From the NCBI GenBank assembly GCA_017397125.1, contig JAFQKB010000045.1, positions 1-64,000 of the forward strand: a DNA stretch of 64,000 nucleotides, in the 5' to 3' direction. Of this stretch, positions 41,418-48,918 are shown piece by piece (position 1 is the stretch's first letter; each line of letters opens with the position of its first letter). A program made the position numbers and the translations under genes. The notes under the pieces are model-generated. The model was not told the origin of the DNA. It was given only the letters and a program-made list of their open reading frames with translations, and made no database searches. Source of the DNA: Clostridia bacterium. GTDB taxonomy: Bacteria > Bacillota > Clostridia > Oscillospirales > Acutalibacteraceae.

Positions 41418-42223
41418 AGACACTGTCCCGTATTTACAACGGTCTCATTTTCACCTTTTTGTATGCGCCCATCGTGGTGCTGATCGTCTACTCCTTCAAC
41501 GACTCCCGCAACCGTGTCAAGTGGGGCGGCTTTACACTGGATTGGTACAAAGAGCTGTTCCAGAACGAGCTGATCATTGAGTCGTTGGTGCTCACCCTGC
41601 AGATCGCGGTGCTGGCGTCGGTGATTGCCACCGTCATCGGCACCATGGCGGCGCTGGGTATGTACAGCATGAACGGCCGTCTGCGCAATGTGTTTATGGG
41701 TGTCAACAACATCCCCATGGTCAATCCGGAGATCGTCACCGGTATCTCCATGATGCTGATGTTTGTGGCCATCGGCTCGGTGATCCCGGCGCTCAAGCCG
41801 GGCTTTCTGGCCCTGCTGCTGGCCCACGTTACCTTCTGCATCCCCTACGTGGTGCTGCAGGTGATGCCAAAGCTGCGCCAGATGAACAAGCACCAGTACG
41901 AGGCGGCCCTGGACCTGGGCTGCCGTCCGGTGCCGGCCTTCTTCAAGGTGGTTCTGCCGGAGATCATGCCCGGTGTCATCACCGGTGCGCTGATGGCCTT
42001 TACCATGTCCCTGGACGATTTCGTTATCAGCTATTTTAACGGCGGCTCCACCGCCCAGAATCTGTCGGTCACCATTTACTCGATGACCAAAAAGCCCATC
42101 ACCCCCGAGATCAACGCCCTTTCCACGCTGATGTTCGGCACGGTGCTGCTGCTGCTCATCGTGGTGAATATCCGGCAGGTGCACGATCTCAATAAACAAA
42201 AGGAAAGGAGCAAGGCCCGATGA
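41414..42223 (+). CDS. potC: Spermidine/putrescine ABC transporter permease
   Basis: 269 aa, about six helices. The EAA loop is YEAALDLGCRPVPAFFKVVL; the PotC-typical MAFTMSLDDFVISYFNGG follows. The start is GTG 41414, overlapping the potB stop. Partner of PotB; the stop overlaps potD. Confidence 0.94.
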   Translation: MKTLSRIYNGLIFTFLYAPIVVLIVYSFNDSRNRVKWGGFTLDWYKELFQNELIIESLVLTLQIAVLASVIATVIGTMAALGMYSMNGRLRNVFMGVNNIPMVNPEIVTGISMMLMFVAIGSVIPALKPGFLALLLAHVTFCIPYVVLQVMPKLRQMNKHQYEAALDLGCRPVPAFFKVVLPEIMPGVITGALMAFTMSLDDFVISYFNGGSTAQNLSVTIYSMTKKPITPEINALSTLMFGTVLLLLIVVNIRQVHDLNKQKERSKAR

Positions 42224-43317
42224 AAAGACTTTCCTTACTGTTGGCGGCCTGCCTCCTGATCTGCCTGCTGGGTGGCTGCGCTTTTTCCAGTGACACGGTG
42301 ACCCTCAATGTGTTCAACTGGGGCGAGTACATCGACGACGAGATACTGGATGTGAACGCTCTGTTTGAGGAGGAGACCGGTATCCGCATCAACTACAAGA
42401 CCTACGAGAGCAACGAGTCTATGTATACCCTGCTGGAGAGCGGGGCGGCGGAATACGACGTGGTCATCCCCTCGGACTATATGATCGGTAAGATGATCCA
42501 GGAGGGTATGCTGGCCAAGCTGAATTTCGACAACATCCCCAACTATAAATACATCGACGAGGCCTATAAGAATCTGGCCTACGACCCGCAGAATGAGTAT
42601 TCTGTGCCGTATACCTGGGGCACGGTGGGCATCTTCTATAACAAAAAGTATGTGAATGAGGCCGACCTAGCTCAGGGCTGGGACATCCTGTGGAACGAAA
42701 AGTACGAGGGCAAGATCTATATGTTCGACAATGCCCGGGATTCCTTTGCGGTGGCCCTCAAGAAGCTGGGCTACTCGATGAATACCACCGACCCGGCCCA
42801 TTGGCAGGCGGCCTACGACGCCCTGGCGGAGCAAAAGCCGCTGGTGCAGGGATATTTTATGGACCAGGTGTTCCAGAAGATGACCAACGAGGAGGGCTGG
42901 CTGGCGCCCTACTATTCCGGCGACGGCGCCAATATGATCACCGGCGACGACGGCAACGAGAATATCGGCTATTTCGTCCCGGACCAGGGCACCAACCTGT
43001 TTGTGGACGCTATGTGCGTGCTGGCCAACACCAAGCACCAGAAGGAAGCGGAGATGTACATCAACTTTATGTGCCGCACCGACGTGGCCACCGCCAATGC
43101 GGAGTACATCTGCTATTCCACCCCCCACACCGAGGCTCTGGACCGGCTGGATCCGGAGGTGTCCGGTGATCCTATGTTCTATCCCGGCGAGGACGTGATC
43201 GCCAATACCGAGGTGTTCATCACCCTGCCGGACGACACCATCAAGCTGCAAAAGGATCTGTGGATCAAGCTCAAGTGCCTGCGGGATCGCCCCTCCTGGT
43301 GGCCGTTCCCTAACTGA
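42220..43317 (+). CDS. potD: Spermidine/putrescine-binding lipoprotein
   Basis: A 365-aa extracellular solute-binding protein. The lipoprotein signal is MKRLSLLLAACLLICLLGGC with the lipobox LGGC, so it is membrane-tethered through a modified Cys20. The mature part has PotD-type segments: LNVFNWGEYIDDEILD, YDVVIPSDYMIGKMIQEGML, and VPYTWGTVGIFYNKKYV. It captures polyamine and delivers it to PotBC. Last gene of the operon; a hairpin-cluster element begins 30 bases after the stop. Confidence 0.95.
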   Translation: MKRLSLLLAACLLICLLGGCAFSSDTVTLNVFNWGEYIDDEILDVNALFEEETGIRINYKTYESNESMYTLLESGAAEYDVVIPSDYMIGKMIQEGMLAKLNFDNIPNYKYIDEAYKNLAYDPQNEYSVPYTWGTVGIFYNKKYVNEADLAQGWDILWNEKYEGKIYMFDNARDSFAVALKKLGYSMNTTDPAHWQAAYDALAEQKPLVQGYFMDQVFQKMTNEEGWLAPYYSGDGANMITGDDGNENIGYFVPDQGTNLFVDAMCVLANTKHQKEAEMYINFMCRTDVATANAEYICYSTPHTEALDRLDPEVSGDPMFYPGEDVIANTEVFITLPDDTIKLQKDLWIKLKCLRDRPSWWPFPN

Positions 43318-43346
43318 ATTTGCGTTAATGCGCCGCCGCGGGATCA

Positions 43347-43535
43347 GCGTGATACTCCTAGCGGAGTATCACGCAACTCTATTCGCCTAACGGCGAGTTG
43401 TATTGCTACGCAGTTATATTCGGCATACGCCGAGTGTTATTTGCTTCGCAAGTTGTTGGCGAATAGAATATCACTAAGCCAAATGGGCTTAATATCACTT
43501 TCGCGAATGCGAAAATATCACGCTGCCAAGGGCAG
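43347..43535. repeat. Nested hairpin cluster element, ~190 bp
   Basis: It begins with a perfect 12-bp stem GCGTGATACTCC / GGAGTATCACGC (43347-43374). Next, TCTATTCGCC (43378-43387) can pair with GGCGAATAGA (43458-43467) around small hairpins built on TGC-TAC-GCA, CGGC-ATA-(C)GCCG and TTGC-TTC-GCAA. Three more follow: TAAGCC-AAATG-GGCTTA, TTTCGC-GAAT-GCGAAA and CTGCC-AAG-GGCAG. The linker AATATCAC repeats at 43468, 43491 and 43514, exactly 23 bp apart. No coding capacity. Same style as the element at 11757, including identical cores GCTACGC and GCTTCGC. Confidence 0.85.
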
Positions 43536-43558
43536 TATATAACTTAACAGACAGAAAG

Positions 43559-43595
43559 AGAGAAGACTCGTTATGATGCGAATCTTCTCTTTTTT
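43559..43595 (+). terminator. Terminator after potABCD and the hairpin cluster
   Basis: AGAGAAGA-C-TCG pairs with CGA-A-TCTTCTCT (one mismatch) and is followed by a T run. Confidence 0.85.
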
Positions 43596-43730
43596 GTTAT
43601 TGGTGGGTTTGGGCTACTGCTCAACTGCGTTTGTGCATGCAAATGTAATACCGGTTCTTAACAAAGTTGTAGGATTTTCCAATTCTCCGCTTGGGACATT
43701 GCGCCTTTCCTGTAGCGGCGTTTTTCTGTG

Positions 43731-43758
43731 TCATAAACCCCGTCCGTCGCTCATAAGT
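43731..43758 (+). promoter_or_regulatory. Possible sigma-E-type promoter of spoIVA
   Basis: TCATA (43731-43735) and CATAAGT (43752-43758), 16 bases apart, resemble the ATA / CATAcanT pattern of mother-cell sigma-E promoters, about 35 bases before the ATG. spoIVA is sigma-E-controlled in Bacillus. The match is partial. Confidence 0.45.
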
Positions 43759-43792
43759 CTGTACAAACGAAGAATGAGCGGAGGAACAGACG

Positions 43793-45274
43793 ATGGAAAC
43801 TGCCAGCAGCTTATATAGAGATATGGTCGCCCGCACCGGCGGAGATGTTTACCTGGGGGTGGTGGGACCGGTACGCACCGGAAAATCCACCTTTATCAAG
43901 CGGTTTATGGACACCCTGGTGATCCCCCATATGGCGGATGCCCAGCGCCGGGAGCGGGCCAATGACGAGCTGCCCCAGTCGGCGGCGGGCCGCACCATTA
44001 TGACCACCGAGCCCAAGTTCATCCCCGAGCAGGCGGCCCAGATCACTCTGGACGGGGTATCCAACATGCGGGTGCGGCTCATCGACTGCGTGGGGTATAT
44101 CGTGCCCTCCGCCCTGGGGTATATCGAGGAGGACCAGCCCCGGATGGTAAAGACTCCGTGGTATGAGGAAGAAATTCCCTTTAATATGGCGGCAGAGGAG
44201 GGCACCCGCCGGGTGATCACCGACCACTCCACTGTGGGTCTGGTGGTGACCACCGACGGCTCCATCACAGACATTCCCCGGGAGGAATACGCCGCCGCCG
44301 AGGAGCGGGTGGTGCGGGAGCTGCAGGCTCTGCAAAAGCCCTTTACGGTGCTGCTCAATGCCGTAGACCCCCACGCCGCCGCCACCCGGCAGCTGGCCGC
44401 CGAGCTGGCGGAACAGTACGGGGTGCCGGTGGTGCCGGTCAACTGCCAGACCATGACCGAGCCGGAGATCCGGCAGATGCTGGAGGCGCTCCTGTCCCAG
44501 TTCCCGATTCAGCAGGTGGGGCTGGTGCTGCCCCGGTGGCTGATGCGGCTGGAGCGCACCCATCCGGTGCGCAGCGCGGTGTTGGATACGGTCCGGACCG
44601 CCTGCACGGACGTGCAGCGGGTGGGCGAGGTGGAGCGGCTGGCCAAGGGCCTGCGCACCTGCCCCTACGTGGAAAGCGCCGCTGTGGACGACATCGACCT
44701 GGGGTGCGGTGCTGCCACCGTGACCGTGACGGTGTGCCCGGAGCTCTTTTATCAGATCCTGGGGGAGACCACCGGCCTCTCCATCCCCGATGAGGGGGCG
44801 CTGATGGCAGCCATGACCGAAATGGCGGCCGTCTGCAAGAAATACGAAAAGCTCAAGGGGGCTATGGAGCAGGTGGAGGCCACCGGCTACGGCATCGTGA
44901 TGCCGGATATGGAGGAGATGACCCTGGAGGAGCCGGAGATCATCCGGCAGAGCGGCCGCTACGGGGTGCGGCTGCGGGCGGCGGCGCCCTCTATCCACAT
45001 GATGAAGGCGCAGATCCACACCGAGGTGACCCCCATCGTGGGCACCGAGCGGCAGAGCGAGGACCTGGTGAATTATCTCCTGGGCCAGTTCGAGGAGGAT
45101 CCGCTGAAGATATGGGATTCCAATATCTTCGGCACCTCTCTGTACGGCCTGGTCAACGAGGGCCTGCACAACAAGCTGGTACATATGCCGGAGGATGCCC
45201 GCCTGAAGCTGAAGGAGACGGTGGAGCGCATCATCAATGAGGGGTGCAACGGCCTGATCTGCATTATCGTATGA
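43793..45274 (+). CDS. spoIVA: Stage IV sporulation protein A (spore coat ATPase)
   Basis: A 493-aa morphogenetic ATPase that polymerises on the forespore outer membrane as the base layer of the coat. The near-invariant N-terminus DVYLGVVGPVRTGKSTFIK contains the Walker A motif. Further conserved blocks are SAAGRTIMTTEPKFIPEQA, RLIDCVGYIVPSALGY and TDGSITDIPREEY. The C-terminus ends CNGLICIIV, like the family. The ATG follows GAGGAA. A near full-length match to the family, and strong evidence for endospore formation. The M23/M50 pair follows 10 bases downstream. Confidence 0.97.
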   Translation: METASSLYRDMVARTGGDVYLGVVGPVRTGKSTFIKRFMDTLVIPHMADAQRRERANDELPQSAAGRTIMTTEPKFIPEQAAQITLDGVSNMRVRLIDCVGYIVPSALGYIEEDQPRMVKTPWYEEEIPFNMAAEEGTRRVITDHSTVGLVVTTDGSITDIPREEYAAAEERVVRELQALQKPFTVLLNAVDPHAAATRQLAAELAEQYGVPVVPVNCQTMTEPEIRQMLEALLSQFPIQQVGLVLPRWLMRLERTHPVRSAVLDTVRTACTDVQRVGEVERLAKGLRTCPYVESAAVDDIDLGCGAATVTVTVCPELFYQILGETTGLSIPDEGALMAAMTEMAAVCKKYEKLKGAMEQVEATGYGIVMPDMEEMTLEEPEIIRQSGRYGVRLRAAAPSIHMMKAQIHTEVTPIVGTERQSEDLVNYLLGQFEEDPLKIWDSNIFGTSLYGLVNEGLHNKLVHMPEDARLKLKETVERIINEGCNGLICIIV

Positions 45275-45284
45275 GGAATAATCT

Positions 45285-46070
45285 ATGGTGATACACGACC
45301 ATTCGCAGCAGGAGGCCTGGGCGGCAGCCCGGGCCAGCCGCCAGGAGGAGAAAAAGCAAGAAAAGAAGACCACCCGTGGTCTGTCGGTGGTGGCGGTGCA
45401 GAGCATCGCCTGCGTGGTGGTGGTGCTGCTGGCGCTGCTGCTGCGCACCGCCGGCGGCGAAGCCTATGAGCAGCTGCGGGACAGCTTTCGCAAGGGGCTG
45501 ATGGGCAACGAGCTGCTGGCCACTCTGGCCAGATGGTGGGACGGCGATCCCCTGGAGGATGTGTCCCGGCCACCGGACGCGGATGCGGAGTCGCCGGACG
45601 CCGTGGCGGCGGATATCCCCGGCCGTCTGCCGCCGTCGGGGGCGCTGGCGGTGAGCCTGCGGGTCAACCGTCCGGCGGTGCCGCCCCTGGCGGAGGGCAC
45701 CGTCACCTCCGGCTACGGCTATCGGGAGAATCCCACCGGCGCCGGTGAGCAATTTCACGGTGGCGTGGACATCGCCGCGCCGGCGGGCGCCCCCATCGCC
45801 GCTATGTACGGCGGCCGGGTGGCCGCCGTGGGGGAGAGCGCCAGCCTGGGGCGGTACGTCCGTCTGGACCACGGCGCCGGGGTGGAGGTGCTCTACGCCC
45901 ACTGCGCGGAAATACTGGCTCCGGAGGGGGCTGTGGTACGGGCCGGGGAGCGGGTGGCGCTGGTGGGCTCCACCGGCGATTCCACCGGCCCGCACCTGCA
46001 CGTCCAGGTGAGCGCCCACGGGGTGGTGTACAATCCGGCGGGTACCGTGTCGCTGGTGCGGTATGTTTGA
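45285..46070 (+). CDS. Membrane-anchored M23 (LytM) protein, SpoIVFA-like
   Basis: 261 aa: a charged N-terminal tail, one membrane helix (~35-55), a linker (~60-140) and an M23 peptidase domain with apparently intact zinc/catalytic residues: FHGGVDIAAPAGAP (H, D), YAHC, and PHLHVQV (HxH). In Bacillus, SpoIVFA is a membrane protein with an M23-like domain that holds the SpoIVFB protease inactive. The direct overlap with an M50 protease gene (8 bases) supports SpoIVFA. SpoIIQ is an alternative because the active site looks intact. Confidence 0.8.
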   Translation: MVIHDHSQQEAWAAARASRQEEKKQEKKTTRGLSVVAVQSIACVVVVLLALLLRTAGGEAYEQLRDSFRKGLMGNELLATLARWWDGDPLEDVSRPPDADAESPDAVAADIPGRLPPSGALAVSLRVNRPAVPPLAEGTVTSGYGYRENPTGAGEQFHGGVDIAAPAGAPIAAMYGGRVAAVGESASLGRYVRLDHGAGVEVLYAHCAEILAPEGAVVRAGERVALVGSTGDSTGPHLHVQVSAHGVVYNPAGTVSLVRYV

Positions 46071-46659
46071 GACCCGTCTGTTCGGGGTGCGCTGTCGGCT
46101 GAGTCTGCTGTTTCCGGCTCTGCTCACCGCTCTGCTTCTGTGGCAGCCGGACGGCCTGGCTGTCAGCTGCGTGCTGGCCTCGGTCATCCACGAGTGCGGC
46201 CATCTGCTGGCTATGCTGGCGGTGGGGGTGTCCCCGCAGGATTGCACCCTGGGCGCCTTTGGTATGCGCATCCGGCTGGGCAGCCGGATGCCGGGCTACG
46301 GGCAGAACATATTCATCTCTCTGGCGGGGCCGCTGGCCAATGGGCTGGCTGCCGCCGGGCTGTTGGTGCTGGGCAGCGGCCGGACGGCGGCGGTGCACCT
46401 GACGCTGGCGGCGCTCAATCTGCTGCCGGCGGCGGCCCTGGATGGGGGAGAGATATTGTGCTGCTGTCTGTGTCTGCTGGGGATGGAGAGCCTGGTATCC
46501 CCGGTGCTGGGGCTTACCTCGGCGCTGACTCTGCTGCCTCTGGCGGCGGGCAGTCTGTGGCTGTTTTTGCGGGGCGGCGGCAACGGCACCCTGCTCATCG
46601 TCAGCGCCTATTTGGTGCTGCTCCTATTTTTCTCGGACAAAAATGAAAAAACCACTTGA
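46063..46659 (+). CDS. spoIVFB: M50 site-2 protease, SpoIVFB-like
   Basis: 198 aa, largely hydrophobic with about five to six helices. The zinc motif HECGH (residues ~43-47) follows SVIHECGHLLAMLAVG. The second motif LNLLPAAALDGGEIL carries the metal-binding Asp. Both are diagnostic of intramembrane metalloproteases; SpoIVFB cleaves pro-sigma-K in the mother cell. Context (after spoIVA and a SpoIVFA-like gene) supports this role. It lacks the C-terminal CBS domain of longer relatives, as some do. The infC promoter overlaps its 3' end. Confidence 0.85.
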   Translation: MFETRLFGVRCRLSLLFPALLTALLLWQPDGLAVSCVLASVIHECGHLLAMLAVGVSPQDCTLGAFGMRIRLGSRMPGYGQNIFISLAGPLANGLAAAGLLVLGSGRTAAVHLTLAALNLLPAAALDGGEILCCCLCLLGMESLVSPVLGLTSALTLLPLAAGSLWLFLRGGGNGTLLIVSAYLVLLLFFSDKNEKTT

Positions 46660-46684
46660 CAAGTGGCGGGGGTACTGGTATAAT
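46656..46684 (+). promoter_or_regulatory. Consensus sigma-A promoter of infC-rpmI-rplT
   Basis: TTGACA (46656-46661), 17-base spacer, TATAAT (46679-46684): an exact consensus. The -35 overlaps the stop codon of the M50 protease gene. Confidence 0.92.
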
Positions 46685-46690
46685 CATCGG

Positions 46691-46855
46691 GACGAATGAA
46701 GCAGAGCGTTGCCCGCTCTCACCCCCGGATCTCGTTCCAAAGGGTTGATATAGACTTGCTCCTGCCGCACGGGTGCGGTGGGTCCTTGTTTGTTGCGGGC
46801 AGCTTGGCTGTCCGCTTTTTTGTTGTTTATGACAGGTTTTGTGGAGGTGTTTCCG
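46691..46855 (+). ncRNA. infC operon leader (L20-leader type) with internal terminator
   Basis: About 165 bases between the promoter and infC. Near its end a GCGGGCAGC-TTG-GCTGTCCGC stem followed by T6 (46795-46821) is an intrinsic terminator ahead of the coding region, so transcription must read through it. This matches the known attenuation of infC-rpmI-rplT operons by ribosomal protein L20 in Firmicutes. Upstream GC-rich segments such as CTGCCGCACGGGTGCGGTGG could form the alternative fold. The L20-binding structure itself was not verified. Confidence 0.75.
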
Positions 46856-47374
46856 ATAGCCAAAAAAGAGATGCAGATCAATGAGCAGATCCGTGACAAT
46901 GAGGTTCGTCTGATCGGTGCCGACGGCGCCCAGCTGGGTGTTATGTCCGCCCAGGACGCTCAGAGGATGGCCGATGAGGCCGGCCTGGACCTGGTCAAGA
47001 TCGCTCCTACCGCCGTTCCGCCGGTGTGCCGCATTATGGACTACGGCAAGTATCGGTTCGAGCAGGCCAAAAAGGAGAAAGAAGCCCGTAAAAACCAACA
47101 CGTGGTGGATATCAAAGAGGTACGCCTGGGTCTGAATACCGACGTGGGCGACTTCAATACCAAGGTGTCCCAGGCCAAGCGCTTTGTAGAGCACGGTGAC
47201 AAGGTCAAGGTCAATATCCGCTTCCGCGGCCGCGAGATGGGCCATCCGGAAAAGGGTCTTGAATCCATGAAGCGGTTCGCCGAGGCCTGCGCCGAGTTCG
47301 CCGTGGTTGAGAAACCCGCCAAGCTGGAGGGCCGGAATATGCTGATGTTCCTGGCACCCAGACCCGCCAAATAA
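46856..47374 (+). CDS. infC: Translation initiation factor IF-3
   Basis: 172 aa; blocks subunit joining and checks start-codon pairing on the 30S subunit. N-domain MQINEQIRDNEVRLIGADG, linker YGKYRFEQAKKEKEARKNQ, C-domain KEVRLGLNTDVGDFNTKVSQ and NIRFRGREMGHPEKG are all present. The start appears to be ATA (46856), six bases after GGAGGTG. The first ATG in frame (46871) is too far from the site, and the next upstream ATG would add a hydrophobic, non-homologous leader. Non-AUG starts on infC are known and allow IF-3 to limit its own translation. Confidence 0.95.
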   Translation: MAKKEMQINEQIRDNEVRLIGADGAQLGVMSAQDAQRMADEAGLDLVKIAPTAVPPVCRIMDYGKYRFEQAKKEKEARKNQHVVDIKEVRLGLNTDVGDFNTKVSQAKRFVEHGDKVKVNIRFRGREMGHPEKGLESMKRFAEACAEFAVVEKPAKLEGRNMLMFLAPRPAK

Positions 47375-47443
47375 GCGGACACACAATTTCGTTGCGTACG
47401 GGCGTCGCCCGTTTACACAAACCAATTAAGGAGGACAAAAACT

Positions 47444-47641
47444 ATGCCTAAGATTAAAACGCACAGCGGTGCGAAAAAGCGTTTCAAGCTGAGCAAGACC
47501 GGCAAGGCGATCCGTGGTCATGCTTACAAGTCTCACATCCTGAACAAAAAGACCACCAAGCGTAAGAGAAACCTGCGCAAGACCGTGGCGGCTGACAAGA
47601 CCAACCTGGCCACCATCAAGCGCCTGATCCCCTACAAATAA
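47444..47641 (+). CDS. rpmI: 50S ribosomal protein L35
   Basis: 65 aa, very basic, starting [20 protein letters not shown] and containing [17 protein letters not shown]: the full L35 family pattern. The start follows AAGGAGG. It lies between infC and rplT in the standard operon order. Confidence 0.98.
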   Translation: MPKIKTHSGAKKRFKLSKTGKAIRGHAYKSHILNKKTTKRKRNLRKTVAADKTNLATIKRLIPYK

Positions 47642-47669
47642 TTGATCGCTAGAGACGGAGGTAAAGAAA

Positions 47670-48026
47670 ATGGCTCGTATTAAAGGCGCTATGATGACGC
47701 GCAAAAGAAGAAAGAAAGTATTGAAGCTGGCTAAGGGTTACTTCGGTGCCAAGTCCAAGCTGTTTAAGACCGCTAAAGAGGCGGTTATGAAGTCCGGCCA
47801 GTATGCTTACATTGGCCGCCGGCAGCGCAAGCGCGATTTCCGCCGCCTGTGGATCGCCCGCATCAATGCCGCTGCTAAGATCAACGGCATGAACTATTCC
47901 ACCTTTATGAACGGCCTGAAGAAGGCCGGCATCTCCCTGAACCGCAAGATGCTCGCCGAGCTGGCGGTTTCCGATGCGGCTGCCTTCACCGCTCTGACCG
48001 AGAAGGCCAAGGCTGCTCTGAAATAA
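47670..48026 (+). CDS. rplT: 50S ribosomal protein L20
   Basis: 118 aa, starting [20 protein letters not shown], with [39 protein letters not shown] and [13 protein letters not shown]. It is essential for early 50S assembly. In Firmicutes L20 also represses this operon through the leader upstream of infC. A terminator follows. Confidence 0.98.
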   Translation: MARIKGAMMTRKRRKKVLKLAKGYFGAKSKLFKTAKEAVMKSGQYAYIGRRQRKRDFRRLWIARINAAAKINGMNYSTFMNGLKKAGISLNRKMLAELAVSDAAAFTALTEKAKAALK

Positions 48027-48035
48027 AAAGATAGA

Positions 48036-48078
48036 ATTGCGCCCGGCGTGTTTGCGTCGGGCGCAGTTTTGCTTTTTT
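48036..48078 (+). terminator. Terminator of infC-rpmI-rplT
   Basis: TTGCGCCCGGCG pairs with CGTCGGGCGCAG around a TGTTTG loop, followed by TTTTGCTTTTTT. Confidence 0.9.
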
Positions 48079-48099
48079 GCGTGAGAGGAGAGAGGCAAA

Positions 48100-48891
48100 A
48101 TGACCGTCACCAGTAAGGACAATCAGTGGGTCAAGGAGTGGCGTCGGCTCAACGATTCCGCCAAATATCGGCGGGAGAGCGGCCTGTTCGCCATCGAGGG
48201 CGCCCGCCTGTGCGGCGACGCGCTGCGCAGCGGCGTCTCGCTGCAGGCGGTGCTGTATACCGCCGCCGCCCGGTCCACCTATGCCGGGGTGGTGGAGCCG
48301 CTTTTGGCGGCTGCCGGCACGGCGGTGGAGATCGGCCCGGACCTGGCCCGCCATATGGGGGACACAACCAACCCCCAGGGTGTTTTTTGTATTGCAAAAG
48401 CACTTGACAATTCGCTTATAATAGATAAAATAAATATAATAGGGAAATATAGTGCGCTGGAGGACATTCAGGACCCCGGCAACCTGGGCACCATCATCCG
48501 CACCGCGGAGGCCCTGGGCCTGGACGGTGTGCTGTTGTCCGACGGCTGCTGCGACGTATACAACCCCAAGGTGCTGCGGGGCAGTATGGGCGGCGTGTTC
48601 CGCCTGCCGCTGCTGCGGGCCGGGGATATGGCAGCCACGGTGGCGGCCCTGCAGCAACAGGGGCTGACCGCCTATGCCTGCGTGGTGGATGGGGACGCGA
48701 CCCCCATCACCCGGGCCGGTATGGGCGCGGGGGCGGTGGCGGTCATCGGCAACGAGGGCAACGGCCTGCGGCCCGAGACGGTGGCGGCCTGCGCCAAGCG
48801 GGTCACCATCCCCATGGACGGCCGTGCCGAGTCGCTCAACGCATCTATGGCGGCGGGCATCATCCTGTGGGAGATGACCCGGTCGCGCTAA
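48100..48891 (+). CDS. SpoU/TrmH-family RNA methyltransferase
   Basis: A 263-aa SPOUT-class 2'-O-ribose methyltransferase. The N-terminal substrate-binding part has ESGLFAIEGARLCGDALRSG. The knot motifs are LEDIQDPGNLGTIIRTAEAL (motif 1), AVIGNEGNGL (motif 2) and IPMDGRAESLNASMAAGI (motif 3). rRNA is a likely target (tsnR/RlmB-like), but tRNA cannot be excluded. Codons about 95-118 fall in a strikingly AT-rich patch (48380-48452) within an otherwise GC-rich gene. The ATG follows GAGAGGAGAG; it begins a series of housekeeping genes. Confidence 0.92.
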   Translation: MTVTSKDNQWVKEWRRLNDSAKYRRESGLFAIEGARLCGDALRSGVSLQAVLYTAAARSTYAGVVEPLLAAAGTAVEIGPDLARHMGDTTNPQGVFCIAKALDNSLIIDKINIIGKYSALEDIQDPGNLGTIIRTAEALGLDGVLLSDGCCDVYNPKVLRGSMGGVFRLPLLRAGDMAATVAALQQQGLTAYACVVDGDATPITRAGMGAGAVAVIGNEGNGLRPETVAACAKRVTIPMDGRAESLNASMAAGIILWEMTRSR

Positions 48892-48918
48892 CCCAAACCA
48901 TCGAAAGGGAGGACGGGT

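Noticed and set aside
43573..43818. Possible 81-codon gene before spoIVA
   Set aside because: Its start lies in the loop of a terminator, it has no ribosome site, and it runs into the spoIVA coding region. The region reads better as terminator plus promoter.
48404..48422. TTGACA followed by TATAAT as a consensus promoter in the methyltransferase gene
   Set aside because: The spacer to the first TATAAT is only 7 bases and to the second 25 bases; only the weaker TAAAAT at 16 bases fits, so no promoter is annotated.
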